A stretch of 64,000 bases of DNA from CAZOWW01 sp964583765 (lineage in GTDB: Bacteria > Actinomycetota > Actinomycetes > Actinomycetales > Kineosporiaceae), in assembly GCA_964583765.1 (NCBI GenBank), contig CAZOWW010000005.1:1-64000 (forward strand). The letters are read 5' to 3'. Shown here piece after piece: positions 1-8,329 of the stretch (position 1 is the stretch's first letter; every line of letters begins with the position of its first letter). Made by a program: the position numbers and the translations under genes. The notes beneath the pieces are model-generated. The model saw nothing but the letters and a program-made list of their open reading frames with translations. It was not told where the DNA came from and ran no database searches.

Positions 1-65
1 TCTCCGGTGCCTGGTTCTCGGCCCAGTTCCAGCAGCTGATGGCCAACGCCTACCCGGCTCTGTGA
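1..65 (+). CDS. C-terminal end of a GH6-type cellulase (partial)
   Basis: Only the last 20 codons are inside the window, read from base 3 to the TGA at 63-65. The visible peptide begins SGAWFSAQFQQL and ends NAYPAL. This matches the pattern at the very C-terminus of family 6 glycoside hydrolases, where AGxWFQAxFxxLxxNA closes the catalytic barrel. GH6 enzymes are secreted endoglucanases or cellobiohydrolases that cut beta-1,4-glucan. The assignment rests on about 20 residues, so it is a recognition from memory of the family and not proof. A cellulase here would fit the GH3 beta-glucosidase and sugar importer further along. Confidence 0.5.
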   Translation, partial: SGAWFSAQFQQLMANAYPAL

Positions 66-562
66 TCCGCTGAGTTCCCGGTTCCGGACGAACCGCTGAG
101 TACTGCACCACCGAGAACCGCACCGCTGAGTCACCGCACCACTGGGTTCCCCACGTCCGGCCTCCGGGCGTGGGGAGCCCTGCTGCGTGGGGGGCGTTCG
201 CGCGTCCGGGCAGCGCGCTCGTCGTCGGACCGGTGGCTGCGTCGTCGGACCGGTGCCCTCCTTTCGGCGCGGTGGTGGCGGTGTCGCACCGGCACCTCGT
301 CGTCCGGTCCGCACCGCCTTCCCCTGGTGAGGCGGATGGGTTACCGTCGAGGCGAGTGATCATCGAAGGGGGGGCCCTCGTCGCTCCGAATGCGGCCAGG
401 GGATTGTCAGGTGGACAACCAGCCCATCGGGTTCGTGGCCCGTCGCTCCGAGCGCGACCAGCGGATCGTCCACCGCGGCCTGCGTCGGAACTGTCCGGCG
501 GGGACGCCTCTGCCGTCGTGCTTCGCGACTGCTGTGAAAGAAACCTCAGGGGGACGGTCGTC
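66..562. other. Intergenic region with short direct repeats
   Basis: No convincing gene. The first part carries three copies of CCGCTGAGT within about 70 bases just after the cellulase stop. A perfect 15-base direct repeat, GTCGTCGGACCGGTG, lies at 221-235 and 241-255. The frame is open upstream of the next gene from about 170, but the start used for that gene (563) has the only good ribosome site, so this stretch is read as leader or spacer. Confidence 0.5.
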
Positions 563-1633
563 ATGGGTCGGATTTCGCGTCGTTCGGGACGTCCCGCCGC
601 TTTCCGGCAGGGTCTTCCCACCAGGCTCCGGAAGGGCGTCGTGCGCCGGGAGAGGGGCGGGGACCGTCCGACCGGGCGACGTCGCGCGGCGGGCGCCGTG
701 TGCCTCGGACTGGTGCTGGCGCTCGTCGCACCACCCGCGGAGGCCGGCGCGCACCGCTGCACCTGGCGGGTACGGATGATGCCCACATCGCCGGGAACCG
801 TCGGCGGCGATGTCCGGGGGACCGACGGCGGGAACCGCTGGGTCGGGATCGTTTCCGAGGGCGCGGCCCTGTGGCGAGGTGGCCACCTGATCCGGCTCGG
901 CCCGGGACGGGCCCAGGACGTCAACCGGCACGAGGTCGTCGTGGGCGGCGACAACATCTCCTACGGGGCAGGGCACGCCGTGATGTGGGTGCACGGACGC
1001 CGCATTCGCCTGGCCGAGCCGGCCGGCGTCACGCAGTCCGCGGCGAACGCTGTCAATGACTCCGGAGAGATCGTCGGGTACGGCACGTACGAGGACATCG
1101 GTACCGTGGGCCTGGTCTGGTCGGTGCGCTCACCCTGGCGGGTCAGGGTGCTGACCTATGGGCGGGACGACCTCAACCTGACGGACGTCTCGGCCTCGGG
1201 GCTCATCGTGGGGGTGGCCTGGCGGCGCCTGTCGGAGATGGACGACACCGTCGCACTCCAGGGCACGGTGCGGTCCGGGCTGCGGTCGATCGTCCCGCCG
1301 TCCGTGTCCGAGAGCTCCGCGGGAAGTGTCTCCGGCCGGTACGTCCTGGGGGGTACGCCCGCGGGGGCCACGCTGTGGCGGGCCGGTACCCGCCGGATCC
1401 TCGCCGTCCGGGCCGGGATCCTCGCGACCGCGGTGAACCGGCACGGGCTGGTCGCGGGTTTCGACACCATCACCTATCGGCCGGTGATCTGGAACGGCCG
1501 CACCGTCCGGCATCTGCCCCTGCCCTGGGGGTGGTCCGGAGCATCGCCCATGACGATCAACGACGCCGGGCAGCTCGGTGGAAGCGTCAACGGGACGACG
1601 GTCGGTCGTCCCGTGCTGTGGGTCTGCCGCTGA
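563..1633 (+). CDS. Secreted HAF-repeat-like protein
   Basis: A 356-residue exported protein. The ATG at 563 follows AGGGGGA at a good distance, and the encoded N-terminus has an arginine-rich stretch then a hydrophobic core ending in an Ala-rich cleavage region near residue 62, so the signal peptide has an unusually long n-region. The mature part is made of repeats of roughly 45 residues, each with a motif like VNDSGEIVGYG, INDAGQLGG or VNRHGLVAGF followed by a VLW, VMW or VIW strand. This is the pattern of the extracellular HAF repeat family, thought to form a beta-propeller-like fold. The function is unknown; it is probably a cell-surface or secreted protein. It sits alone, downstream of a cellulase and upstream of a chemoreceptor remnant on the other strand. 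Confidence 0.7.
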   Translation: MGRISRRSGRPAAFRQGLPTRLRKGVVRRERGGDRPTGRRRAAGAVCLGLVLALVAPPAEAGAHRCTWRVRMMPTSPGTVGGDVRGTDGGNRWVGIVSEGAALWRGGHLIRLGPGRAQDVNRHEVVVGGDNISYGAGHAVMWVHGRRIRLAEPAGVTQSAANAVNDSGEIVGYGTYEDIGTVGLVWSVRSPWRVRVLTYGRDDLNLTDVSASGLIVGVAWRRLSEMDDTVALQGTVRSGLRSIVPPSVSESSAGSVSGRYVLGGTPAGATLWRAGTRRILAVRAGILATAVNRHGLVAGFDTITYRPVIWNGRTVRHLPLPWGWSGASPMTINDAGQLGGSVNGTTVGRPVLWVCR

Positions 1634-1675
1634 TCGGGTCGGTGCCGGACCGCTGGAGCCGCAGCCGTGACCGGA

Positions 1676-1858
1676 TCAGGATGCCGTGGACACCTGGGCG
1701 ATCGTGCACTGTTCCTCCAGCACCGAGGCGAGGTCCGCCTGGATCTCATGGATCTGACCAATGGTGTCCCCGACCACCTCGATCGCCGAGGAGGCGGCCG
1801 AGGCGTCGTGCTGGATGATCCGGATCTTCTCGTTGACGTCCTCGGTGGCCTCGGACGC
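1676..1858 (-). pseudogene. C-terminal remnant of a methyl-accepting chemotaxis protein
   Basis: Reading the minus strand from 1858 down to the TGA at 1676-1678 gives about 60 residues beginning EATEDVNEKIRIIQ, then DTIGQIHEIQADLASVLEEQ. This is the heptad pattern at the end of the cytoplasmic signalling hairpin of chemoreceptors, where I..I..IQ..T and I.....I.A.V.EQ recur. The frame is closed just upstream by an in-frame TGA (1859-1861), and the rest of the receptor is missing, replaced by the start of the HAD gene on the opposite strand. I infer a deletion or rearrangement that left only the receptor tail. Confidence 0.65.
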
Positions 1859-1898
1859 TCAAGCGGCGGTCCCGGGTGGTGGCTGGAAGCATGGGCCC

Positions 1899-2648
1899 AT
1901 GGTGGGCACCCGGACCTGTCTGATTCTCTGGGACGTGGATCACACGTTGATCGACAACGGAGGTGTGAGCAAGGAGAGTTATGCCCTCGCCTTTGAAATA
2001 CTCGTCGGCGACGTGCCGAGGACACCGCCGGTCACGGACGGGCGCACGGACCTCGCCATCATGCAGGACTTCCTGGAATCGAACGGCGTGGACTCCGATG
2101 CGATCTCCGTCGAACGGCGGTTCGAGGCGCTCGTCACGGCCTCCCAGCGCAACCGGGAACGTCTCGCCGAGCGAGGATCCGTCCTTCCCGGCGTGGTCGA
2201 GTGTCTTTCCCGGCTCTCGACGGTTCCCGGGGTGATCCAGTCGGTGCTGACGGGGAACATCGAGGAGAACACGCGGATGAAGCTCGAGATCTTCGGGCTC
2301 GACCGGTGGCTGGACCTCTCCGTGGGCGGGTTCGGGGCCGAGCACCGGGTCCGCGGGATGCTCGTGCCGGTCGCCCAGGCGAAGGCCTCGCGTGCGTACG
2401 GCTTCGACCCGCGCACGGCGGTGACCGTTCTCGTGGGGGACACACACCTCGACGTCCAGGCGGCCCTGGTCGGAGGCGCTCGGGTCATCGCGGTCGCCAC
2501 CGGCGTCGACAGCGTCGAGGAACTCGCCCACGCCGGGGCGGATGTGGTGTTGCCGGGTCTGGGTGACCCGGAGGCCTTCTGCGCGGCGGTCGACCACGTC
2601 CGCGAGCTGGGTTCCGTGGGGCCTCGGGCCCGGGTTGCAGGGGCATAG
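1899..2648 (+). CDS. HAD-family hydrolase (phosphoglycolate phosphatase-like)
   Basis: A 249-residue cytosolic protein. The start at ATG 1899 has GGAAG upstream and places the HAD motifs at their usual positions. Motif I is WDVDHTLIDNGG (DxDxT) near residue 12, motif II is SVLTGN near residue 115, a candidate motif III lysine is in KASRAYGF, and motif IV is VGDTHLDVQAA with the conserved GDxxxD. The cap is of the small helical type seen in phosphoglycolate phosphatase and beta-phosphoglucomutase relatives. It should remove phosphate from a small metabolite, but the substrate cannot be told from sequence. Upstream is a chemoreceptor fragment on the opposite strand, so its promoter lies in or near that remnant. 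Confidence 0.85.
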   Translation: MVGTRTCLILWDVDHTLIDNGGVSKESYALAFEILVGDVPRTPPVTDGRTDLAIMQDFLESNGVDSDAISVERRFEALVTASQRNRERLAERGSVLPGVVECLSRLSTVPGVIQSVLTGNIEENTRMKLEIFGLDRWLDLSVGGFGAEHRVRGMLVPVAQAKASRAYGFDPRTAVTVLVGDTHLDVQAALVGGARVIAVATGVDSVEELAHAGADVVLPGLGDPEAFCAAVDHVRELGSVGPRARVAGA

Positions 2649-2713
2649 GCAGGGGCGGAGGGGCTGGTCGGGGTACTTTCGGGGCCGTTGCGGCATCCGG
2701 CCCGGCCGGCCGG

Positions 2714-3178
2714 TCAGTCCCGGATCGAGTCCAGGTACGCCTGGAGCGTGTTCTGGTCCCGGCCCAGGTCCTTGACGTCGTATCCGAGACGACCGGAGAT
2801 CTCGGTCGCGCTCACCGAGTAGGTGTGAGTGTCCGAAGTGACTGACACGTGGTCGAGATTGGCGACCAGGCCCAGCAGGAGCGTCGCGCTCGAGCGGAAG
2901 TCAGTGTCCTCGAACGGCTTGTCGAGACGCCGGAAATCGAGGGTCACACCGTACGGGGATTCCTTGGTCTGCAGCGCGATGGTGTACGTGCCTTCGGCGC
3001 CGAAACCGGCTGTATCCACCAGTGCCGCCACACGCGAGTTGTCCCCCGCATACAGAGTGCGGGCCGACCACAACGTCCGGGCCGTGCGGGCGGACTCCGA
3101 CTGTTCGGAGGCCGACGTGCCACACCCGCCCAGCAGCACACCGGTGAGCAGCACAGCCACGGCGACCCGGCTGCCCAT
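2714..3178 (-). CDS. DUF4825-type lipoprotein
   Basis: A 154-residue lipoprotein. The signal ends in the lipobox LLGGC with the lipidated cysteine near residue 19, followed by a Ser-rich linker. The mature part has LWSARTLYAGDNSRVAALVD and later LQTKESPYGVTLDF, which resembles the DUF4825 pattern (R-T-x-Y-V-G-D-N-S-x-V, then S-P-Y-G-I). DUF4825 proteins are extracytoplasmic and of unknown role, often near membrane metalloproteases. Here the neighbour is indeed an M48-type protease, transcribed divergently. The codon at 3178 (ATG) is preferred over GTG 3181 because AGGGGGA then lies at a better spacing. Confidence 0.7.
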   Translation of the reverse strand: MGSRVAVAVLLTGVLLGGCGTSASEQSESARTARTLWSARTLYAGDNSRVAALVDTAGFGAEGTYTIALQTKESPYGVTLDFRRLDKPFEDTDFRSSATLLLGLVANLDHVSVTSDTHTYSVSATEISGRLGYDVKDLGRDQNTLQAYLDSIRD

Positions 3179-3385
3179 CACGATCCCCCTGTCTCGAGCA
3201 ACGCGTGCGGAGACGGTATCCGACAGGTACCCCGGCCCGGGTCCTGCCGTGGGGACAGAGAATGACTATGACACGTTGTGATTGATCTGTAGCGTAAAGT
3301 AAGCAGTCGTGCTGGTGTGGGTGGGGGACGCGAGCGAAGTCGTGCTGGGGCCGCCGGCCTCTGCGAGCCGTCAGGCGGTGACGAC

Positions 3386-5578
3386 ATGACCCCGCCTGAC
3401 CTCGCCTCCCCAGGGCGTACCGAGTGTCCCGAGCTGCGGATCACTCATCGTGATCGACCCGATGCGCCCAACTCGGGGTCCACCAACTCGGGGCCCACGG
3501 TTGTGGACCCGTTCTCGCTGCCCCCCTCGACGTCCTCCCAGTTCATCCTGCTCGCGGCGGCGGTGCTGTCGGCGACCGCCTATGTGGCGGACCAGGCGGC
3601 CGCGGCACTGTTCGCCCCCGACGGGTGGCAGAGCGCCTACCGTGCCTGCGACCGGGCGGCCGACGTGGTGCGTGGCGCCTCTGACGTGCAGGTCACCGCC
3701 ACTCATGCGGCCTGCTTGTCGCACGTCAGTCATGGACGTCTGGCGATCGTCGTGGGTGCCCTGCTGGCGCTGCTGGTCGCGTTCGCCGCTGGGTACTGGG
3801 TCGTGCCGCGCCACCTCGTGCGCAGGGACGGGCTGCGGCCGGTGAATCCCGCGCAATATCCGGCGGCCGCTCGCGAGATCGACGCGGTGTTGGCCCGAGC
3901 CGCCGAGGACGGGCGGCCGCGGCGGGTGCGGGTGCTGATGGCGCTCCTGTGCGAAGCGCCCACAGGGCGGGCATTCGGCCGCGCCGGCCAGGCCCACCGC
4001 TACACGGTCCGCCTGAACCGGAGTCTGGTGGCGCGGCGGACGGAGGCCGGGCGCCTGGACCTTCGTGCGGTACTGCGCCACGAGCTGGCGCACGTGACGA
4101 ACGGGGACGTCGAACTGACGTCGCTCGCGGTCCTCAGCACCTGGGCGGCCGGCCTGGTCGCCGTCCCCTTGCTGGCCGTGGCGGCCTGGCGGGAGCCGTC
4201 GGCCTGTCCGCGGATGGCGCTGGAGTGGTCGATCCTGTTCGCGACGATCGTGCTGGTGCGCGCCTCGGTGATCCGCACCCGGGAGCACTACGCCGATGTG
4301 CGTGCCGCACAGGTGAACGTCGCGACGGGTGACGAGCCCTTCCGGGTCCGGGCCTTCGACCTGCCTGCGCCCCCTGCCGTCGACGGGTGGTTCCGCACCC
4401 TGGCGGCACTGGTAGGGCGCCCGCTGCTGCTGCCCCCTGCCGTCGGACGGTGGTTCCGCGCCCTGGCCGTACGGGTGAGGCGCCCGCTGCTGCTGCACCC
4501 GTCCGTGGAGCGGCGGCGTGAGGTGGTGAACTCCCCGGACCTGCTGATGACCGAGGGCTTCGCCGAGGCGTTCGCGACCGGCCTCGTCGCCGGGCTGATG
4601 CTCCCCCTGCTCGCCGAGGTCACGGATCTGCTGAGCGACGACTACGGGGTCGACGTCGCCTGCCTGGCGGTCGCCGCCTTCTGCACGACGGTCCTGGGGA
4701 CGACGCTGTCACGGTCCGTCTGCCGCAGCCTCGCCCTTGGTGTCAGGCCTCCCCGTGGGGTGGGGCCGGCGCTGGGACTCGCTCTCGGCCTCCTCGGCGG
4801 TCAGTACCTGTCTCCGGGGGAATTCTCACCGTGGCGGCAGTTGCTCGCGGTGTCCCGCCGAGGCGCGGGCGCGAGCGCCGTCCTGCTCGTGTTGATGGCC
4901 TGGCTCTTCGTGCGCTGTGTCGTCGTGGCCGCGGCCGGACAGTTCGACCCGGCGGGTACGCCGGCGGGGAGCGGCTCGCGGTGGGCACGTCGGGCGGGCC
5001 TGGTCGTCGGCTCGCTCGCCCTCGGCAGTGCCATCAGCGGCTGGCTGGCGGCGACCTTCGCCGACCCGTCGACGCTGCTCAGCGTCGTCGGGGTCGTGTC
5101 ACTCGACCCGGTACGGCACCTGCCCTTCGTGTTCGCGGCCGGGTACCTCTTGTTGGTCCGGCGACGGTCGGGGGCTGATCACCACCGTGGTCTGCTGCTC
5201 GCCGCCGTCCCCGCGGGGCTGTTCTGCGCTGGGGCATCGGAAGTCCTGCTGCCGGCCGGCAAGAAGGTCTCCGAGCTGTTCACCGTGCAGTTGCTACCGG
5301 GTGAGGGCGCTGACGTCCTGGCGCATCGATTCACGACGTTCCTCACCGGGACCCGGATCGCGATGGTGGCAGTGGCGTTCGTGGTCGCGATAGCCGTGCA
5401 CCGGTCGCGAGGGTGGGTCCGGACGGCGCAGACCATGATCATTACGATCCTGGTGGGTGCGGCCGCAGTGAGCGTGACCGTCCTGATCCCCATTGCGCGA
5501 AACTGCGGTCCAGGCGCTTGCTCGACATGGTCGCAACCCCTGGACCGGGTCGGATCCGTGTTGGTGGTCGTGGAATAG
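3386..5578 (+). CDS. Membrane M48-type zinc metalloprotease (N-terminal contig part)
   Basis: A multi-spanning membrane protein, 730 residues up to the stop before the first gap. Two membrane helices (about residues 52-75 and 125-148) precede the zinc site RHELAHVTNGD near residue 232, an HExxH motif, and the REHYAD segment near residue 308, which supplies the third zinc ligand in the HtpX/M48 family. At least six further helices follow. Residues 329-370 are two tandem copies of a 21-residue unit (PPAV..WFR.LA..V.RPLLL). The stop TAG at 5576-5578 probably comes from a bad contig end: the last 17 good bases recur after the N run and continue the same frame (see the 5618 entry). The start is uncertain; ATG 3386 is weakly supported and the frame is open further upstream. 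Confidence 0.7.
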   Translation: MTPPDLASPGRTECPELRITHRDRPDAPNSGSTNSGPTVVDPFSLPPSTSSQFILLAAAVLSATAYVADQAAAALFAPDGWQSAYRACDRAADVVRGASDVQVTATHAACLSHVSHGRLAIVVGALLALLVAFAAGYWVVPRHLVRRDGLRPVNPAQYPAAAREIDAVLARAAEDGRPRRVRVLMALLCEAPTGRAFGRAGQAHRYTVRLNRSLVARRTEAGRLDLRAVLRHELAHVTNGDVELTSLAVLSTWAAGLVAVPLLAVAAWREPSACPRMALEWSILFATIVLVRASVIRTREHYADVRAAQVNVATGDEPFRVRAFDLPAPPAVDGWFRTLAALVGRPLLLPPAVGRWFRALAVRVRRPLLLHPSVERRREVVNSPDLLMTEGFAEAFATGLVAGLMLPLLAEVTDLLSDDYGVDVACLAVAAFCTTVLGTTLSRSVCRSLALGVRPPRGVGPALGLALGLLGGQYLSPGEFSPWRQLLAVSRRGAGASAVLLVLMAWLFVRCVVVAAAGQFDPAGTPAGSGSRWARRAGLVVGSLALGSAISGWLAATFADPSTLLSVVGVVSLDPVRHLPFVFAAGYLLLVRRRSGADHHRGLLLAAVPAGLFCAGASEVLLPAGKKVSELFTVQLLPGEGADVLAHRFTTFLTGTRIAMVAVAFVVAIAVHRSRGWVRTAQTMIITILVGAAAVSVTVLIPIARNCGPGACSTWSQPLDRVGSVLVVVE

Positions 5579-5605
5579 CAGAACGACGTGGGCTGCGACT
5601 GAACC

Positions 5606-5615
5606 NNNNNNNNNN
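5606..5615. other. Assembly gap (10 N)
   Basis: Ten N bases. The 17 bases CCGTGTTGGTGGTCGTG occur both at 5555-5571, before the gap, and at 5616-5632, directly after it, so the two contig ends overlap. The true distance is probably negative, and 5572-5605 is likely low-quality or misassembled sequence. Confidence 0.9.
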
Positions 5616-5617
5616 CC

Positions 5618-6214
5618 GTGTTGGTGGTCGTGACCGGATCTGCGGTCATCGGTGCCGCAATTGCCGCGCCGAGCGTGGGACTTCTCCGCCGCCTCGGCAT
5701 GCTCCTGGCACGTCCGTTGCGCGGCACGGCTGTGCTGCCGGCCCTCCCCCTGGTTGCCCACGGGTTCCGGAAGGGCCAGGACGGGGAGCTGTCCTCCGGA
5801 CGCCGAGACGTTCTGCGGCCCCAGGTGCGGCGCCTGGCGTGGAGCGCAGTCGTCCTCGTGGCCGGCCTCGTGTTGGTGCTGGAGTCCTTCACCCGGCTCT
5901 CCCCGGACTCGCCGGTGACGGACAGCCCCGAGGTCGCCGTCCCGGGATACGTCCCATCGGAGACGGGATACGTTGATGTCGCCATGGCATGTTCTGCGTT
6001 GATCGGGCCGGACACTCCGTTCAGCACCTCGGCCCAGGCGATCGTGGATCGCAACCAGCGCGAATTCCTCATCTCGCGGGTACTGCTCGCCAGCGATTCA
6101 CCCGCGCTCAGAGCCTTCGGTAGCGTCCTAGGCCGGGGTGTGATTTCCGGCGAACCTGTCCTGGCCGACCGGGGAATGAATGCCGCAACAGGCTACTGCG
6201 AGCGCCGTTCCTGA
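5618..6214 (+). CDS. C-terminal part of the membrane metalloprotease (after the gap)
   Basis: About 198 residues, opening with LVVVTGSAVIGAA. The part before the gap ends VLVVV in the same frame, so joining the two at the shared VLVVV gives one membrane protein of about 925 residues with no frameshift. This half has a helix at its start and another (residues 70-90, around WSAVVLVAGLVLVLES), then an extracytoplasmic-looking tail with two cysteines. It has no ribosome site of its own, which supports it being a continuation. Nothing recognisable is in the tail. If the stop before the gap were real, the gene would be broken, but the overlap makes an artefact more likely. Confidence 0.65.
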   Translation: MLVVVTGSAVIGAAIAAPSVGLLRRLGMLLARPLRGTAVLPALPLVAHGFRKGQDGELSSGRRDVLRPQVRRLAWSAVVLVAGLVLVLESFTRLSPDSPVTDSPEVAVPGYVPSETGYVDVAMACSALIGPDTPFSTSAQAIVDRNQREFLISRVLLASDSPALRAFGSVLGRGVISGEPVLADRGMNAATGYCERRS

Positions 6215-6337
6215 GGCGCTGGGACCCCGGATCGGCAAAGGCGCCATCAGTCAGGTCCCTTCGGGCACCACCGGTATTTCCATGATGTCAGGTGCGATTC
6301 GGTCCGTGATGCCGTGACCGGGAGAGCGATGGGAAAC

Positions 6338-6814
6338 ATGACAGTGCAGGATCTGCGGGTACGGGACATCGCCCGGGCTGCGGTCGCCACGATGTCGCCG
6401 GACGACCTGGTCGACTTCGACGAACTGGTGGACGCCTATGCCGACGACCCCAAGGCAGCGCTGCGAGCCGGCCGGGCGCGTGCCGAACCGACGGCGTCCG
6501 CCTCAGCGGTGACCATGCACGCGCTGACGGTTGTCGCCATCGCCGTCGCGTGCGATCTGAGTTCGGACCTCGTCAAGGCTGGGGCCCGGCAGGGATGGCG
6601 GACAGCGAGGCCGCGACTGGCACGCATCTTCCCGTGGCGCAAGCGCTCCACGAATCCCCGGCTCACGGACGCCATTGCCCCGGAGTTGCTCTTGGATCAG
6701 GTGCCGGAGGCCAGGACCAGGGCTGTGGAGACGGCTCGCCGGATGGGTGTGCCGGAGGAGACGGCCGTCGCGGTCGCCTCGGCGGTGATCAACGCGTGGG
6801 TAGCCCCGCGCTGA
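6338..6814 (+). CDS. Hypothetical protein
   Basis: A 158-residue protein I do not recognise. The ATG at 6338 has GGAGAG about 11 bases upstream; ATG 6329 and GTG 6314 are in the same frame but sit too close to it or lack a site. The N-terminal 60 residues look helical and acidic (SPDDLVDFDELVDAYADDP), followed by one hydrophobic stretch near residues 62-80 (ALTVVAIAVACDL) that may be a membrane helix, then a basic region and a helical C-terminal part. It follows the metalloprotease gene by about 120 bases on the same strand. No enzymatic motif is visible. Confidence 0.6.
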   Translation: MTVQDLRVRDIARAAVATMSPDDLVDFDELVDAYADDPKAALRAGRARAEPTASASAVTMHALTVVAIAVACDLSSDLVKAGARQGWRTARPRLARIFPWRKRSTNPRLTDAIAPELLLDQVPEARTRAVETARRMGVPEETAVAVASAVINAWVAPR

Positions 6815-6975
6815 CGCACCTGTCCGTTTCCAGATGCGGGCAGGCCCGCCGCCGCGTCCCGGACCGGTCCCGCCCGTGCGTCAGTACCCAGGAACGCGAT
6901 TCAGGCAGAGATGGGAGGCGGGGGCATGGCCCACTCGGCTGAGGGAACCAGGTGGCGTGGCCACCTCGTGCGCGC

Positions 6976-7242
6976 ACTTGGGTGACGTACAACCGGCTGT
7001 GGGACCGGGCCCGGCAGGCGGCGCTGACGCCCGAACAGTACGCCTCGCCGCTGGCTGCGCGTCCCTACGATCTGCGCCACGCGGCGGTCTCGACCTGGCT
7101 CAACGGGGGAGTACCGGCCGTGCAGGTGGCCGAGTGGGCCGGGCACAGCGTGGCCGTGCTTCTGCGGATCTACGCCAAGTGCCTCGACGGGCAGGAGGCC
7201 ACGGCTGTCCAGCGGATCGAGGATGCGCTGACGGCGACCTGA
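6976..7242 (+). pseudogene. Tyrosine-recombinase (phage integrase) C-terminal remnant
   Basis: About 88 residues remain of a site-specific tyrosine recombinase. The catalytic box YDLRHAAVSTWLNGGV (the R-x-x-H part) and AGHSVAVLLRIYAKCL (the H box and active tyrosine) are intact and correctly spaced, and the 20 residues before them also fit the family. The core-binding domain and the first catalytic arginine are missing: upstream in this frame is unrelated sequence with no start. It therefore cannot be an active integrase. Such enzymes often integrate at the 3' ends of tRNA genes, and the tRNA-Phe gene about 1.1 kb downstream points its 3' end toward this remnant. Confidence 0.8.
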
Positions 7243-7256
7243 GCGCATCGGCGGTG

Positions 7257-7913
7257 TTACTCCGTGAGCGCCGGCAGATCCCCTGGTGGGTGATCTGCCG
7301 GTTCGGCGATGTTCGGTTCACGGGTCGGTAGGTACGGGACACCGCTTCGCCGAAGCCCAGCAGGGGCATGTCTGCTGACCACGGTCATCCCAGTGATGTT
7401 GTTTCTGGCCAGGCGAGCGTCCGGTTGCTGTCCCAACGTCAAGGCCCTGGGCCCGAACCGTTGGGCCTTGATGACTCCTCCCGTGGTGCTGGCGAGTGTG
7501 ACCGGTCGTGTGGATCGACGAAGCGCGGCCCAGACCTGGCGGCACTCAATGGTGAGCCGCTCGTGCAAGAGAGGGCCCGTGTCGAGCTCGTTCCACCGCA
7601 CTGCGAGACGGCCGCTGCGGAACCAACCTCCGAGGTGAGCGCCAAGGTGATGGCTGGCGAGGTACTGCACGCATGCTGCCGGCCGGTCGGTATCGGCCAG
7701 AACTCCGGGAAGCACGACAGCGTGCTGGGGCGCCGCCCCGACTGGCAGCGGCAGGAAGGCCTGTGTTCCTCCGCAGGACAATGCCTCGGGCAGCGTCGGG
7801 TGCAGGTGGGCCGTGGCGGACGCCGCCGGTCCAGGACGGGAACAGATCCACGCTGCCCGGGGGACCAACTCGCGCAAGGTCATGTCAAAGGCGGCTTCAT
7901 CCTCTGGTTCCAT
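7257..7913 (-). CDS. Conserved-looking hypothetical protein of a decayed element
   Basis: A 218-residue protein on the strand opposite to the integrase remnant, ending 15 bases from it. It has a protein-like composition, with DEAAFDMTLRELVPRAAW at the start, HPTLPEAL near residue 38, a hydrophobic stretch, and GRLAVRWNELDTG near residue 100. I do not recognise a named family. Base composition at third positions is less extreme than in neighbouring genes, which suits acquired DNA. No strong ribosome site precedes the ATG. It is probably cargo of the same decayed integrative element. It could itself be a remnant, because the last 60 residues look less ordered. Confidence 0.5.
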   Translation of the reverse strand: MEPEDEAAFDMTLRELVPRAAWICSRPGPAASATAHLHPTLPEALSCGGTQAFLPLPVGAAPQHAVVLPGVLADTDRPAACVQYLASHHLGAHLGGWFRSGRLAVRWNELDTGPLLHERLTIECRQVWAALRRSTRPVTLASTTGGVIKAQRFGPRALTLGQQPDARLARNNITGMTVVSRHAPAGLRRSGVPYLPTREPNIAEPADHPPGDLPALTE

Positions 7914-8273
7914 CCACAGCTCTGTCGTCTTGCTGTGTTCCCAACCTCGCCCACCTGCGACCCCTCGTGGATACCCGCTACCCGGAGCCCTCGCCGCCGG
8001 ACTGCCGGTGGATCATCCTGCCATCGTCGGGGCACCGAACTGGCCCGTGGCGGTGGCCACCAGGCCCGTCAGTCCCCTGATCGGTGGCGACGGAACGATG
8101 GGTTGCCAGAGGTGTCTGCCGGGCGGCCGGGCTCGGATCTGTGGTCGCTGCGGTGACGGGTGACGACCTGAGCGCCGACGCGCTTCCCAAACTTAGGTAC
8201 GTCCTGGGTACAGATAGCCGCTGAAAGCCGCTCAGAGCCGGATCCGGCCGGACAGCGTCGGGGCACACAAGAT
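7914..8273. other. Non-coding part of the decayed element
   Basis: No convincing gene on either strand. Composition is a little less GC-biased than in the flanking genes and no ribosome site introduces the short open frames. I looked for a copy of the tRNA-Phe 3' end that would mark the other attachment site and found only a poor match near 8104. Confidence 0.4.
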
Positions 8274-8312
8274 CGGCCCCTGTCTGCGTTGTCGCAGCTC
8301 AGGGGCCGTTTT
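8274..8312 (+). terminator. Rho-independent terminator
   Basis: A perfect 9-bp stem, CGGCCCCTG at 8274-8282 and CAGGGGCCG at 8300-8308, is followed by TTTT. It is oriented for plus-strand transcripts and separates the decayed element from the tRNA genes. The stem could also slow minus-strand transcripts leaving the tRNA operon. Confidence 0.65.
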
Positions 8313-8329
8313 GCTGGGGTGTTGGGTGG

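Noticed and set aside
1761..1898. Longer N-terminus for the HAD protein
   Set aside because: The upstream part overlaps the chemoreceptor remnant on the other strand and is not HAD-like; the motifs fit the start at 1899.
5572..5605. True stop codon and short intergenic region in the metalloprotease
   Set aside because: The contig-end overlap and matching frame after the gap make a misassembled end more likely.
8100..8115. Second attachment site matching the tRNA-Phe 3' end
   Set aside because: Only about nine bases agree (GCCAGAGG-like), which is too short in this GC-rich sequence.
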